Positions 46,476 to 56,992 of a stretch of DNA of 64,000 nucleotides are shown in pieces. Source of the stretch: Terfezia claveryi. Its lineage: Eukaryota; Ascomycota; Pezizomycetes; Pezizales; Pezizaceae. Both the position numbers and the translations under genes were made by a program. Location of the stretch: positions 434,001 through 498,000 of the forward strand of contig WHUX01000019.1 in the NCBI GenBank assembly GCA_015179025.1, given 5' to 3'. The notes under the pieces are model-generated. The model was not told the origin of the DNA. It saw nothing but the letters and a program-made list of their open reading frames with translations, and did no database searches. Position 1 is the stretch's first letter; each line of letters begins with the position of its first letter.

Positions 46476-48543
46476 TTAGTGGTTAAACCTCAATTCTATT
46501 TCCGTAGCCAACTCCGGGCCCACCACTGCTGCAAACTGCTCAACTGCACTTCTCACCATACCGCCCTCTCGAAACTGCCTAATGTTCTACAGACCCCGCC
46601 TACTAATCAGCAGCATATCCCAACCACATGGCAATGTGAAGGGAGCACTTACATTAGCAACCACGTGACCTATCCCAGGCACATATATCTTCACCTCTCC
46701 CAGATCAACCTCCTCCTCAAGTTCTTTCAATGACGGTATACCCGGCATGTGGCTTGCCCATAGATCTTCAGTGTATTCATCGTCATCTTCATCGCCAGAG
46801 CCGTGTCTATCTACCAATTCCTCGCCCTCGTCGATGTCTTTTTGTTTGGGGTGCCATAGTGAGAGAGCGTCGGGTTTAGAAGGAGAACAATAAAATTTCT
46901 CGGACATAATTTTCTTCACCTGCTCATCAAGTAAGTTCCAAACGTTATTCTCCGGATCCAGAAAATATGTTGGATGGAATTGGCCCTTATATTTCATTTT
47001 TGGGCAGTTGTGGATGTAGAACCCTGTAATAACATTAGCACCAACCAATTATTTGGAAAGAAATGGGCCGCAGATAACCTACCCATATAGTAATATTTAT
47101 AGCCCTCCTCTGCCGCCAATGCTGCCTCCCGACACGCGCTCAACTTCCCAAATCCCCACTCGGAGAAGTCGGAATGATACATAAAGTATACCCCACTAAC
47201 ACACCATGGGAGGAAGTCAAGGACAGCCATGGCGATCAGTCTACCGTTAAGGCGGTACATTTGGTGAAAGGACCCCATGCGTTTACCTCCATCAGAAGGA
47301 GACGCTGGAGTAGGTATCAAAGGGGAGTTGCAGAGGAAGCGCTGAAAGCTGTACTCAGAGACTTTTTCTGGACCTTCATGATGAACCGTAAATTGGTAGT
47401 TCTGAAAGAGAGAATATCTGGGGATGAGTGTTAGTGTTAAATGCCAGAAACTGTTGACAGTATTCCTCAGTAGAGGCTAGGCTTGTTCAAAGCTCGAGAT
47501 TGACCCCTAGCAGTTCAAGGAACATGGTCTCATGGCCAACCAACCACTTGGAAAAACGTACTTTTCCTCAGTAAAGGTAGAGGGTTCTAAGGTAACCTCA
47601 AATTTCCGGTTGGGTTCTGGTGGGGTACGTAGGTAAGGATATTCTGGTCCATGCACACTCCGGAAAAGGTCAAATTCGGTTTTCAGTTTCTTTTTCTCCC
47701 TGAAACCCCAGTATTGTTAGGCCGGGAATATAACTGCCGGGGTAAATTTGGAAACAGCAAGCCTAAGGAAAATATTACAGACTCTCGGGTTTTTGGGTAT
47801 TTCCTAGCACACTCGGAAAGATAGCCCTGCCCCACGACATAGTTTTCCCATCTGTGTAATGCTTTCCTATGTTCCCGGGACGGCTTGAATTGAGTAGCGT
47901 CCAGTCTAGAAATTCACAGCCTGTTAGAAATTATACTTAGACAAAGACATTCATTTGACTTTAACATGCCTGATTGTATATTGTATGCAACATGACTTTT
48001 TCAAATTGGGTCTGTATAGCAGATGTCCGCTCCTGCGATGCATGTGTTAGGCCCCTCGAACACAGGCTTATTGCATAAGATCGCTCACACTACCTTCTCC
48101 AACCAAGATCCAAGAGCTTTTGATAGTGTAGAGGCGACAGTGTGACCGCTCTAAGGTAAAAGGCCTGACCTGAAATAGGCAATTAACAATTATGTAAAAG
48201 ACCTCAATCTGCTTCCGATTAATCATCGTGGGTGTAGTACTTCCGGTACCAGTGCTACAGTAGCCGCAATCTCTACCTCCAGCTATTCCTGTAGGCCATT
48301 AAAAATTACTATCAACTTCATGGCTTGGTAGCGGCTAAACAAAAAAAAATCGGCTTTCGTGTACATAAGTGGGGTATAGGATGGAGGGGTAAATATTGCG
48401 AAACAGAGTCAACGAATGAAAGTTGCAGACAACAGACACGGGTTACAACGACTGGATACTCCGCGAGAGAGATGACTGCCAACATTTTTTGACGTACCTA
48501 TGTAGCCAACCTGGCTGTCAGGATTATGTGCGTTGGACTGCAT
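46476..48543 (-). CDS. ate1: Arginyl-tRNA-protein transferase ATE1
   Basis: Predicted 436 residues from nine exons: 48498-48543, 48241-48288, 48094-48169, 47970-48032, 47783-47905, 47562-47699, 47083-47417, 46653-47023 and 46476-46586. ATE1 attaches Arg to acidic N-termini, feeding the Arg/N-degron pathway. The conserved cysteine tetrad is present as DCGYC near residue 22 and the CC of KKSCCIQYTIR. LDATQFKPSREHRKALHRW, MGSFHQMYRLNGRLIAM and GVYFMYHSDFSEW follow, with GFYIHNCPKMKYKG, all in family order. The intron 47906-47969 starts with GC (AG|GCATGT). The first exon (MQSNAHNPDSQVGYI) was chosen because it restores phase and the usual GY-x-DCGYC spacing; it is less certain than the rest. The last exon gives EQFAAVVGPELATEI before the stop. 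Confidence 0.9.
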
Positions 48544-49557
48544 ACAGGGGCGCCTCTCCAAAGTGGTTCAATGGTGAGTATGCTTAACCTGCCCACAATG
48601 TATGGTGTCGTATTGAAATATGTGAGAAATAAGATATGATGAGGATATGTACCTCTGGAGATCAAAAGGGAACAGGCGCCCTATGACTACTGACCTGAGC
48701 TGTCCTAGACTCTCTCGTGAGTGTCGCCAACGGGTATCGGTAGAATAGGTTAGAGATGCGGGAACGTGTGTCGATCGACTGGTTGGTGTACTCTCTCGAA
48801 GCCCCTTATATAGCTAGTGGGTACCTCTATGATCCGTCTGGCTGCCAACCAATAGCATCGCTTTCATAAAAAGTGAGATCGACTTCAGACACGTGGGAAA
48901 CAAAAATGTAGTATGACGAACAGTTTTTACGTAAGGCCTTACAATGAGCACATCCAGCTCGATTAAGATCTAGATATCGATCGTATATGTAGCTCGTACG
49001 ACCTGAAACCTCCCCAACGAAACGACAACCGTTATACCAAACAGCACGATTGCCGACAGTCGCACATCCGGGTATATGCGGGTGCTGGCAGTACTGCAAA
49101 TATCTGAAATTTAATACTTAGTACGATGTACAGGTAGCAATCCTGAACACGGTTAGGCATACTATCTAGATGGCAAGCAGGCGCAGCTCTGAGAACCCAA
49201 GTCCGCAATTCTTCCATACAACTCATCTGATGCCAAAATGGAAACAGAACCAGGTCGAGTATAGATGTGTGTACTGTACTTATCAGATCCAGATTTGCCC
49301 CTGCTGGAAGAAAATATAATTCCATCTGCTTCACAATAGGCTTGCAGACCCTCATACTTCATCAACACAATCTTCATGAAAGTCTCCTTCTGGTAGCATA
49401 ATTACCATCGGACGATGCCTATATATATATATTCATCAGTCCATATGCATTGTGACCATTCTTCATATCCCCAGTCCTTCACACCCAGCATGCCTTTTAT
49501 CTAATTTTGCTTTCACCTATTTCGCCCATTGCTCCTTATAGTATTAGCTGACCATAA
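48544..49557. other. ate1 upstream region
   Basis: No gene is supported. A stretch at 48836-48856 (GTCTGGCTGCCAACCAATAGC minus the last base) resembles the dispersed motif, but it is not preceded by TA and has no flanking repeats. Confidence 0.45.
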
Positions 49558-49791
49558 TTATCCCATCTCCCCCCATAACTCTTCCCAAGACATCCGTGTA
49601 CTTCGATCTCTAGTCAAGAATTTTACTAATTGAACCTTCTCTTCTTCTGTTGATATCATTGGCTGTCCGTTTCCTTTTCGATTAGCTGGTGTGCCTAGAA
49701 AATAATCGTCAACTTTAATTCCTAAATAATCAAGAGCCATCAGCTGTGGGTACCTAATTTTTGGCTTGACTGTATATTTTGACAGGTCCAA
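49558..49791 (-). pseudogene. Fragment of a Tc1/mariner-like transposase N-terminus
   Basis: A 77-codon frame reads GNGQPMISTEEEKVQLVKF followed by RSTRMSWEELWGEM. This resembles the linker and second helix-turn-helix of fungal Tc1/mariner transposases (the xGRPxxITEExxxxLVxF ... RxxSxEEL pattern). No catalytic part follows in frame. Assignment is by pattern only. Confidence 0.4.
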
Positions 49792-50640
49792 GAGTCAATA
49801 TTTTGGTTGCATCCCCAATTTCTTTCCAATCCACCTTTGCCTTGTCTCGAAGGGCAATAAGCTCAATTCTCTCATCTCCAGTAGTGTTAATTCTTGAAAC
49901 TTCAAAATGACATGATTGATTTTCATCAGATGCTAGGCTCGGAACTTTACCTAAATTCCAAAGGATGCGTGAACAGAATATTCAAGTCCTAAGTCTTATT
50001 ACAGATATCAGCCAGTTGGTCATATTTGATAGGGTCAGAAATTCAACGCTACAGACCGCCGTGCCAACCAGACTACAGACCGCCACGCATATGCGGCTTT
50101 CCCTTACACCCGACCCGAGTACGGCTCAATCTACATATGTATATCGCTCTCCAAGTCCATTTTCATGCAGATTTCAATTCAATTTCAGGGTCATGACAAC
50201 GAGAAGCTCCGCTCTTCTTGCCCATGTGCTTTTTGGTTCTTATAACTGGTATTATGATATGATGATATTCCTAATGTGTCCTGCATGCGCCGGATTAACA
50301 GCATCCCGGAACCGAAAGCCAGATGGCTATCTCCACTAGAGCAAGCTTCTTACCTCCGTGGACTGCACCTTTTCCTCCTCATAATATAGCAAGAGGAGAA
50401 GGTCGTCGACGTGGTCTGCCGACCAGAGCAAGTACTTCTCCTCCAGGTTAGACATACCCATTTCCCTTATGCTTGATCTACTACCGCGATCCAAGATCCA
50501 GCGATATATTGGGATGCTGCGCCTGCTGTGATGCTAGCTCCATGCATTGCGATTCGCTCAAATGAGTATACAGATGGGCCGACAAAAGTGGCAAACCTAT
50601 GAGTGCTGATCAGGGTACCCCCGCTCCTGCTTCGTCACGC
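49792..50640. other. Repeat-bearing intergenic DNA
   Basis: Holds the 15-bp insertion at 50061 and no supported gene. The 124-codon frame at 49965-50339 runs through the insertion and has no recognisable content. Confidence 0.45.
50061..50075 (-). repeat. 15-bp insertion with perfect 9-bp target repeats
   Basis: GTGCCAACCAGACTA is bordered directly by CAGACCGCC at 50052-50060 and 50076-50084. Because the insert ends in CTA, the apparent repeat extends to CTACAGACCGCC. Confidence 0.9.
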
Positions 50641-50654
50641 TACCAAGATGCCAA

Positions 50655-51628
50655 CAACAATTGAGCAGTGCGGATAATGGAATTAAGTGCGGAAGGCTAT
50701 TCCAGGAGAGATATTCAGCATAAATTAGGAATTTCAAAACAAACTGTACAGCGAGTCGTTCAGGAGGGAATTCTGTGGCCAGCTCCAGCCAGCTCCATGA
50801 AGTGGTAGACCAGCAACCCTCAACCTAAGAGACAAAAGCTCTAGAGGCTCTAGAATGCAAATCCTTATGCTTCATTTAGATTTTACTGCAGAGTCTGGAT
50901 TGGGTATATGTTCAGAAACAGTGAGGCGGGTTGGCCATTATGTTAGATGGATTCGCCATAAACCTAGATGTGTCGGCTAAAACGAGTGAAGTGAGCTCGT
51001 AGTCAACAATAAACAACAGTTGAAGAATGGCAAAGAAAATATTGACATGAAATACATGTTGAATTTTATTATCTCCTCGTGGTGAGTTGATGCCAATATT
51101 TCTCCCGTGATTACAGCTATACCATCTATTCCCTCAACCTCCTAATTCAGAATAAGATGAAAGGCACCCTTTTTTTTAAAGAGTGAACGAATATTCTTGG
51201 GAGCTGTTTGGCACAATTCTCTATTAGTTTGAATTCGGTGGCGAGGACGTACATGATAAAGATCGACTTGGCATGAACTCTAAGCAGAAATTTTACACCC
51301 ATATTTGCTTCCACTAGTTTCAGAAGACTCAAACGATGGTGCACCTGGAAATTGAATATTATATCGACTCCAATATGGTATCGGCAGAATTCCTTTGCCA
51401 GCAAGCTCTTTTGATCTCAAATATATTGAGAACGTATGGGGTATTGCAAAAGCTTCGGAGGTACATAATGGCATAACCCAGACAAGCATCCTCATCATAG
51501 ATAGAGAAGGGCCTATCAATGCTCTCTACGAGAGGCTTGTGCCAACCAGACTAATCAATGCTGCTCAGGCTGCCTGGGAAGAGCTACCTTGGGCACGGAT
51601 AAATAGGACCTGCCAATTCGTAAATTGA
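50655..51628 (+). pseudogene. Decayed Tc1/mariner-like transposase
   Basis: The 5' part codes a helix-turn-helix, SRRDIQHKLGISKQTVQRVV, near 50700-50760. The 3' part (51395-51628) codes FDLKYIENVWGIAK and AAWEELPWARINR, the degenerate form of the SPDLNPIENVWG and AAWEELPW blocks that close the DDE catalytic domain. The middle is full of stops and deletions. A 30-nt insertion with 9-bp repeats interrupts the 3' part. Terminal repeats were not found. Confidence 0.72.
51524..51553 (-). repeat. 30-nt insertion inside the transposase relic
   Basis: ATCAATGCT occurs at 51515-51523 and again at 51554-51562. Between them lie 30 nt that begin CTCTACGAGAGG (a small hairpin) and end CTTGTGCCAACCAGACTA. 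Removing the 30 nt and one repeat gives GPINAAQAAWEELPW, the expected transposase sequence, so this is a real insertion. Confidence 0.9.
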
Positions 51629-51686
51629 CAATCATTCATCGTCTAAATTTTTTTTTTTACTCTCTCTATCTATATGTATATGTATC

Positions 51687-51703
51687 TAGCCTTGTTGGCA
51701 CAA
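51687..51703 (+). repeat. Diverged copy of the dispersed motif
   Basis: TAGCCTTGTTGGCACAA differs from the first 17 nt of the long form at two positions. It sits inside a TATGTATATG simple repeat, so the flanking repeats are not informative. Confidence 0.55.
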
Positions 51704-52428
51704 AATGTATATGTATAATGAACAACTTTACTTAAGGTTCGTTGCCGTTCTCAAGGGTTAGAATTTGAAGAAATACATACCCAAAGTGCAGGGACTTGGC
51801 GTCGGCTGATAGGTCTTGGGGTTTTGCCGACAAATTTTCTATGTGAGGGGTCATGCCGGCACCTCTGTGTGTAGTCTGGCTGCCGACCAGACAAGTATTG
51901 GCTTACGGCTAGGAGATGGGGTGGTGTAAGTCAGGCTAAGGTTTAATGTATTACTTGCTACTGAAGGAATATTTTATAAATTTAACTGAGAGCTTGATTC
52001 ATATGGGTTACCCTGATCTTGCGGCCTGGCCGATTTATTTGATGGGTAGCTTAATCAGGGTTACCCTGAATTTAGTCGCGCTCTTAAACCCGGAATACCT
52101 TCAAGGAATCACAGAAAACAGATCCGGCTTTGGGGATCTTAGCAGAACAAGCCTTCTGGGAGCGAGAATACTCGAATTTCTATTTCAGGCATCATACCCT
52201 GCCTGATTATTTGTCTTTGTTTGTGTAACCTCACTTCTGCATTCAAAGATCAAGCCAACAGTAGTTATCATACATTCCACTTGATGCTATCAAACGGAGA
52301 TCGTGGACATGCTTGCATGGAAAAGACCAGGCAATGAAGAAAGGCTATGAAGAAAAAATCGCTTACATAACGACTGGGTACGAGGGTTAACAAATATATA
52401 TTACAATATATAATAGTATGTGTAGTCA

Positions 52429-52443
52429 TTGTCTGGTTGGCAC
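52429..52443 (+). repeat. Dispersed 15-bp motif without flanking repeats
   Basis: TTGTCTGGTTGGCAC followed by AA, as in the long form. I see no 9-bp direct repeat around it. Confidence 0.6.
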
Positions 52444-52630
52444 AACACCCTCCAAAGAAGCAAGCAGAGACGTCAATGAACTTTTAGACTTGTCGTCGAG
52501 TGAAGGGTTGGAATTGCCTCTTCTCCATAGCACCTGCTTCTGACCCCAAATTGCCCAGTTCTATACGAGCTCACATCTCTTAGATTCGCTCCCAGCAATA
52601 ATCCTTCCGATTTAATCTCACTCACTGAGC

Positions 52631-53558
52631 TTATACCAGCGCCCTGACCTCCCCATCCTCATATTTCGCCTTGAAAAAAGTATAACTTAGCGTCACCTGC
52701 TCAATACCTTTCATCAAAGGGTCATTTGAAAACTCCGGGTCAATAAAAAAGAATACTGGCATATCGACTTCCTCCCCCGCGTTCAATTTTTGCTCTTCGA
52801 AGCAGAAACACTGAATCTTGCTGAAATACGGTGCCACTTGTCCTGGAGTTACAGAGTAAGTAGCCACTCCAATTATATCTTCGTCAGAATTATTCTTGGC
52901 CTTGTAGAATGCGAGTGCGGTTTCCCCGGGCAGCACATACACTTCGCGTTGTTGGGGAGTGAATTTCCAATCAAGGGTGGAGGAGACGCTGGAGTTGAAG
53001 GTGACTCGGATGCGGGGTGCCTTCTCTACGGGAAGGAGTTTGTCCGGGGTGAACCTAGTTGAGTCGGTGATGGGAATGCCACCGAAGCCGGTACGCTGGC
53101 AAATGGCACGGTACAAGGGGACGGAGGCATAAGAGAGGGTAAGAGTCGCTAGAATCATGCTGAGAAGCGGAGACAGTCAGCTGGGTTCAGTGGTGGAATG
53201 GAGATTCATCAGGAGCGTAAAGATAGAGGACTGACTACCTGGCTGTGTAGTAAAGGAGGGAGGTATTTTTTTGTTTATAATGGGAGCTATAGTCTGGCCG
53301 GTAGGGGGTCGACCGCCGTACAGCTTGAGTGGCATTGATGGCATTCTGTGTTGAGGGTGGGGGCGGGGGTAGGGTATCCCAGAAGGGAGTTGTAGAGGAA
53401 AAGAAGCGGTTCTGTATTCTCAACACCGCTTTTGGCCCGGAGGCTGTTGAAAATCGAACTATCAATGAAGTGAGTTGAGGTGTCCGTGATGGGGCTGATC
53501 GGCGGAGTAGAAGCGGTGGTGCGCGCCGGAGGCAATGAGAGGCAATTGAGGGTTTCAT
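52631..53558 (-). CDS. cox11: Cytochrome c oxidase assembly protein COX11
   Basis: Predicted 282 residues from exons 53239-53558 and 52631-53159, with intron 53160-53238. COX11 delivers copper to the CuB site of subunit 1 in the mitochondrial inner membrane. The start at 53558 gives an Arg-rich targeting peptide (CLRRAPPLLLRRSAPSR). One membrane segment follows the intron (MILATLTLSYASVPLY). Then come RAICQRTGFGG, and the copper-binding IQCFCFEEQKL with its Cys-x-Cys. The frame stays open 43 codons further upstream, but the chosen ATG is the one that puts the presequence at the very start. Confidence 0.96.
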
Positions 53559-54049
53559 GGTGATCGAATATTGGGGGGGGGGATAACTTTTGGCAGCGTA
53601 GCTTTGGTAATCGAGGGAGAGTTCAATCCACCTCGGCTTTTGTTTACAACGGCTAAGCTTTGAAACACACATCAAATATGGATTCATTTCTCTCGCCGTC
53701 TGTCAACTGCAAATGAACATATATATCATCTTGGCAGAGATCTCAGTGATCTTACCGGCCAAATGATTCAATTGAGAACCCTGTGGGGCGCCGTCATCCG
53801 AACCTTTTTCAACTGGTTACCACCGCAGAATACCCTGCAGGGGCAGAAAAAGCTGCTAGCGCTCAGTACGGTGCCTTAAGCGTAAAAACCAAAGGATGTG
53901 ATAACCATCTTGAAGTCAGTAGGTAGATAATCCATGCATCCTTTGTGGCTTTTATGAACTTCTTTCTAGTCTCGTGCCCTTCTTTCTGTGTTTGTTGTCA
54001 TTGAGCCACCAAAGTAGCACCATTCCAGCATAGAATAGTGCGAGCGACC
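53559..54049. promoter_or_regulatory. Divergent promoter of cox11 and the carrier
   Basis: About 490 bp shared between two genes for mitochondrial inner-membrane proteins transcribed in opposite directions. Co-regulation is plausible. I see no named motif. Confidence 0.45.
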
Positions 54050-55216
54050 ATGGCTGCCAAAAACCCAGCGGCAGCAAAGCCTGGGGCGATGCATTATCCA
54101 TTCTGGTTCGGTGGGAGTGCAAGCTGTATTGCTGCCTGCTTTACACATCCATTGGGTGGGTTCCAATCCTTTTAGGTACAACTGGGCACGTGATTAACCA
54201 TGTTGGTCTTAGATCTGGTGAAGGTCCGAATGCAAACTGCTCGTACTACTGCTGGAGGAGCAACACCGACAATGTTGGGGACCTTTGTGAAGGTTGCACG
54301 GAACGAAGGTATGAGAGAAAAAGTCTACGTGTTTCTGTGGTGTGTAGGGTGGAGCTAACAGAGAGTTACAGGGTTTCTGGCCTTATATAGCGGGGTGAGT
54401 TTACTTGAGGGTAACCCCGCCATATAGCCAGACTGTTATTAAACACTCAATTATAGCTCTCAGCAAGCCTCCTCCGACAGGCAACCTACTCCACCACCCG
54501 CTTCGGCGTCTACGAAACGCTCAAATCTCACTTCCAGCCCCCTGGCGAAACAATTCCTCCTTCCTTTGGTACATTGGTCCTCATGGCCTCCGTTTCCGGC
54601 ATGGCTGGGGGCGCCGCCGGGAACCCAGCCGACATTATCAATGTTCGCATGCAAAACGACCGCTCTCTGCCACCTTCCCAGCGTCTTAACTACAAACATG
54701 CCGTTGACGGTTTTTACAGAATGCTTACGACCGAAGGAGTGTCTTCCCTATTCCGCGGGGTCTGGCCCAACACACTCCGAGCAGCACTTATGACTGCAAG
54801 TCAGCTAGCGACATATGACGAGTTCAAGAAATTAATCTTGGGGGCGGGATTAGGGGGGGATGGAGTAGGAACCCATTTTGCGGCGAGTTTGATGAGTGGC
54901 CTTGTTGCTACGACGGTTTGCAGTCCGGTTGATGTGGTGAAGACGAGGGTCATGGTTGGCCAGGGGAAGGGGGTGGGGGTGTTGAGTGTATTGAAAACGA
55001 CGGTAAAAAAGGAGGGGGTACGGTGGGTGTTTAGGGGCTGGGTGCCAAGTTTTGCGAGATTAGGGTGAGTGTATAGTCTCGTATACTATGAGATTCGTGT
55101 ATTGACAATTTGGGGATAGGCCACATACGATTTTGACATTCATCTTCATGGAACAACACAAGAAGCTGTGGAGAATTATGCACCAGCCAAAGGAGCCCGA
55201 AGCAGTATTTCTTTGA
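54050..55216 (+). CDS. dic1: Mitochondrial dicarboxylate carrier
   Basis: Predicted 309 residues from exons 54050-54155, 54213-54308, 54372-54394, 54457-55064 and 55120-55216. It belongs to the mitochondrial carrier family: three repeats, each with a P-x-D-x-x-K/N signature, seen here as PLDLVK (split by intron 1), PADIIN and PVDVVK. The Asn in the second signature, RMQND after it, and WFGGSASCIAACFTHP at the start match dicarboxylate (malate/phosphate) carriers. Exon 3 is only 23 nt. The stop codon lies in a 16-bp tandem repeat. Confidence 0.92.
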
Positions 55217-55271
55217 ACCAGTACTTCTTTGAACCAGCGCTTCTTTGAACCAGCACTTCTTTAAACCAGCG
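55205..55271 (+). repeat. Four 16-bp tandem units over the dic1 stop
   Basis: The unit CTTCTTTGAACCAGYR is repeated about four times, the last with TTTAAACCAG. The TGA of the first unit is the dic1 stop codon. Confidence 0.9.
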
Positions 55272-56992
55272 GTCAGTTCCTTTGTCCGTTCCCATGTCCA
55301 GCTGCATTTTTCTTTTTTGTTGTGAGATTTTTTTGGCAATTTCAAAAGCATTCATGCAAGATTTACGGCCTTCCTTGTTTTGTTTATTTTTCCTGGTAAA
55401 GATATCCCCATAGACTTGTCCTCTTCAAGTTCTAATCTGTTATTTTTGTTATCGATTTTTGTTGGTTTCTGTACATTTCTTCTTTCTTACAGAGATATTA
55501 TGGAGGGCTTGCGAACTAGAGCTTGGATAGGGAGGAGGTTAAGGATAAAAGTTGGATGATCGCCCAGCTCACTGTCAACATTTACCATATTGGCTTAAGA
55601 AGCTTGGGCATGGTGCAAACAAGAGAATAAGAGACTGGAGTCTTCTGACAAGAGGAGAAATGAGGAATGAGAGTAAGAAGACTCGCCTGGCGGTACAATC
55701 GTATCCCGAAATTCGTTCATAGGTGGGAGTATTAAGTCCGTTGCAACTAAGTAGTTCGGTCCGTGTATGTCACAGCTAGTCAGGGTAACTTGGAAATACA
55801 GTCTCTGGGTTGCTATTCAGCAGTCCAGTTTTGCGTTAGGCTGAGGTGACGTTTCTCAAGATCACAAAGCTTGCGGAAGATGCGGAATATTGAGGTTATG
55901 GGGGAGGATTTTTTTGTCCTCGGTCTGCGGACCTTTCCTATCTTTTGTACATGCATAGCGGGAATCTTGCTTAAGCTTGACATGTTATAGAATGAGAATT
56001 AGTTTATATTAGCAGCAGAATCTAAAAGGGACTGATAGTGATCGAAATGCTGATTCCTATTCGGAACGAAAGGGAGAGTTTGGTTGAAGAGAAAGCTGGT
56101 TCAGATCCTGTTGCAGCGTCTTGACGGATCTCTCATGAGAAATCTCAGAAGGCTATCCTAGCTTTGTAGTCTGGTTACCTTCACACCTAGGAGTCTCCAC
56201 TACCCTCCCCATCTCCATATACCCTGCCTGTGAAATCTACTGGCTTACTCTCCTTAGGTATATTTTCATGGCATCTACACTGTATCACTTTTCACCGTTT
56301 CTGCCACCACGTCCTCTAACACCACTGACACCCCCGGCTTCGTCACTCTCTTCACTCTGTATAGGCCGCCCAAACCTAGCTCCATTTTCGTCCTTGGCTG
56401 CGGACATATCAAGGGAGAGGGAATTCGGGAGGCTCCAGAGTTCGATGTTCTCGGAAATTTAGTCTGGTAACCGAGGTTTCCAGTTCTAAGTAGCCTCTAA
56501 CGGTTGGGAGTGAGTGTAATTGCAAATTAGGAATTGTAGATGAGTATAGATAATCATATATGAGTGTAGATAAGTGTATATAGATAATTGTAGATAATTG
56601 TAGATAACGGTTACGTATAACAGTTAGGCTTACAATAGAACCAAACTAGTTCGGCTCAGACATTATAACCAAGTTACCCTGAGCTTTTGATTTGATAGAC
56701 TTGACCGAAAATACCTTTTTTGACATTGCGTCGATCAACCCATGTTCCCATAACATGAGACAAATTGACACTGTATCTCTACCAGACTACCTGCATCTAC
56801 GGAGGAAATGATGGCAAAGCTGTAAGCAGCTTCATCAGTCTGGCAAAGAGCTCGAGGGTGGTCGCGCAAACCTAGAACCATATCTTTCCCGTAGTTGTCC
56901 TCGTCATCGCACCGGCAAACAAAGGTCCTCCACATATACCCATTTCAATGTTCGCCCAATTATATACCCTCTCCAGCCACACCTCATTCCAT
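55217..56992. other. Gene-poor spacer with simple repeats
   Basis: Contains the 16-bp tandem, two partial motif copies (TAGTCTGGTTACC at 56167 and TAGTCTGGTAACC at 56460), an AT-rich imperfect tandem of TAGATAATTG at about 56540-56607, and an 11-nt insertion candidate at 56779. No gene is supported. Confidence 0.5.
56779..56789 (-). repeat. 11-nt insertion candidate
   Basis: CTACCAGACTA, 10 of 11 identical to the end of the motif, lies between ACTGTATCT (56770-56778) and CCTGCATCT (56790-56798), which match at 7 of 9. Confidence 0.45.

Larger units (their letters stand above)
51640..52630. other. Repeat-bearing intergenic DNA
   Basis: Contains the diverged motif copy at 51687, a palindromic variant at 51872-51892 and a copy at 52429-52443 (TTGTCTGGTTGGCAC). 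No gene is supported. Confidence 0.5.

Noticed and set aside
46587..46650. ATE1 ending just after GHVVAN with an ISRRGL tail
   Set aside because: The tail is intron sequence. A GTAAGT donor and a CTGTAG acceptor join a further exon that stays in frame for 36 codons.
48836..48856. Further motif copy upstream of ate1
   Set aside because: Partial match only, no TA before GTCTGG and no flanking repeats.
53288..53302. TATAGTCTGGCC in cox11
   Set aside because: It lies in coding sequence for RPDYSS in a continuous conserved gene, so similarity is by chance.
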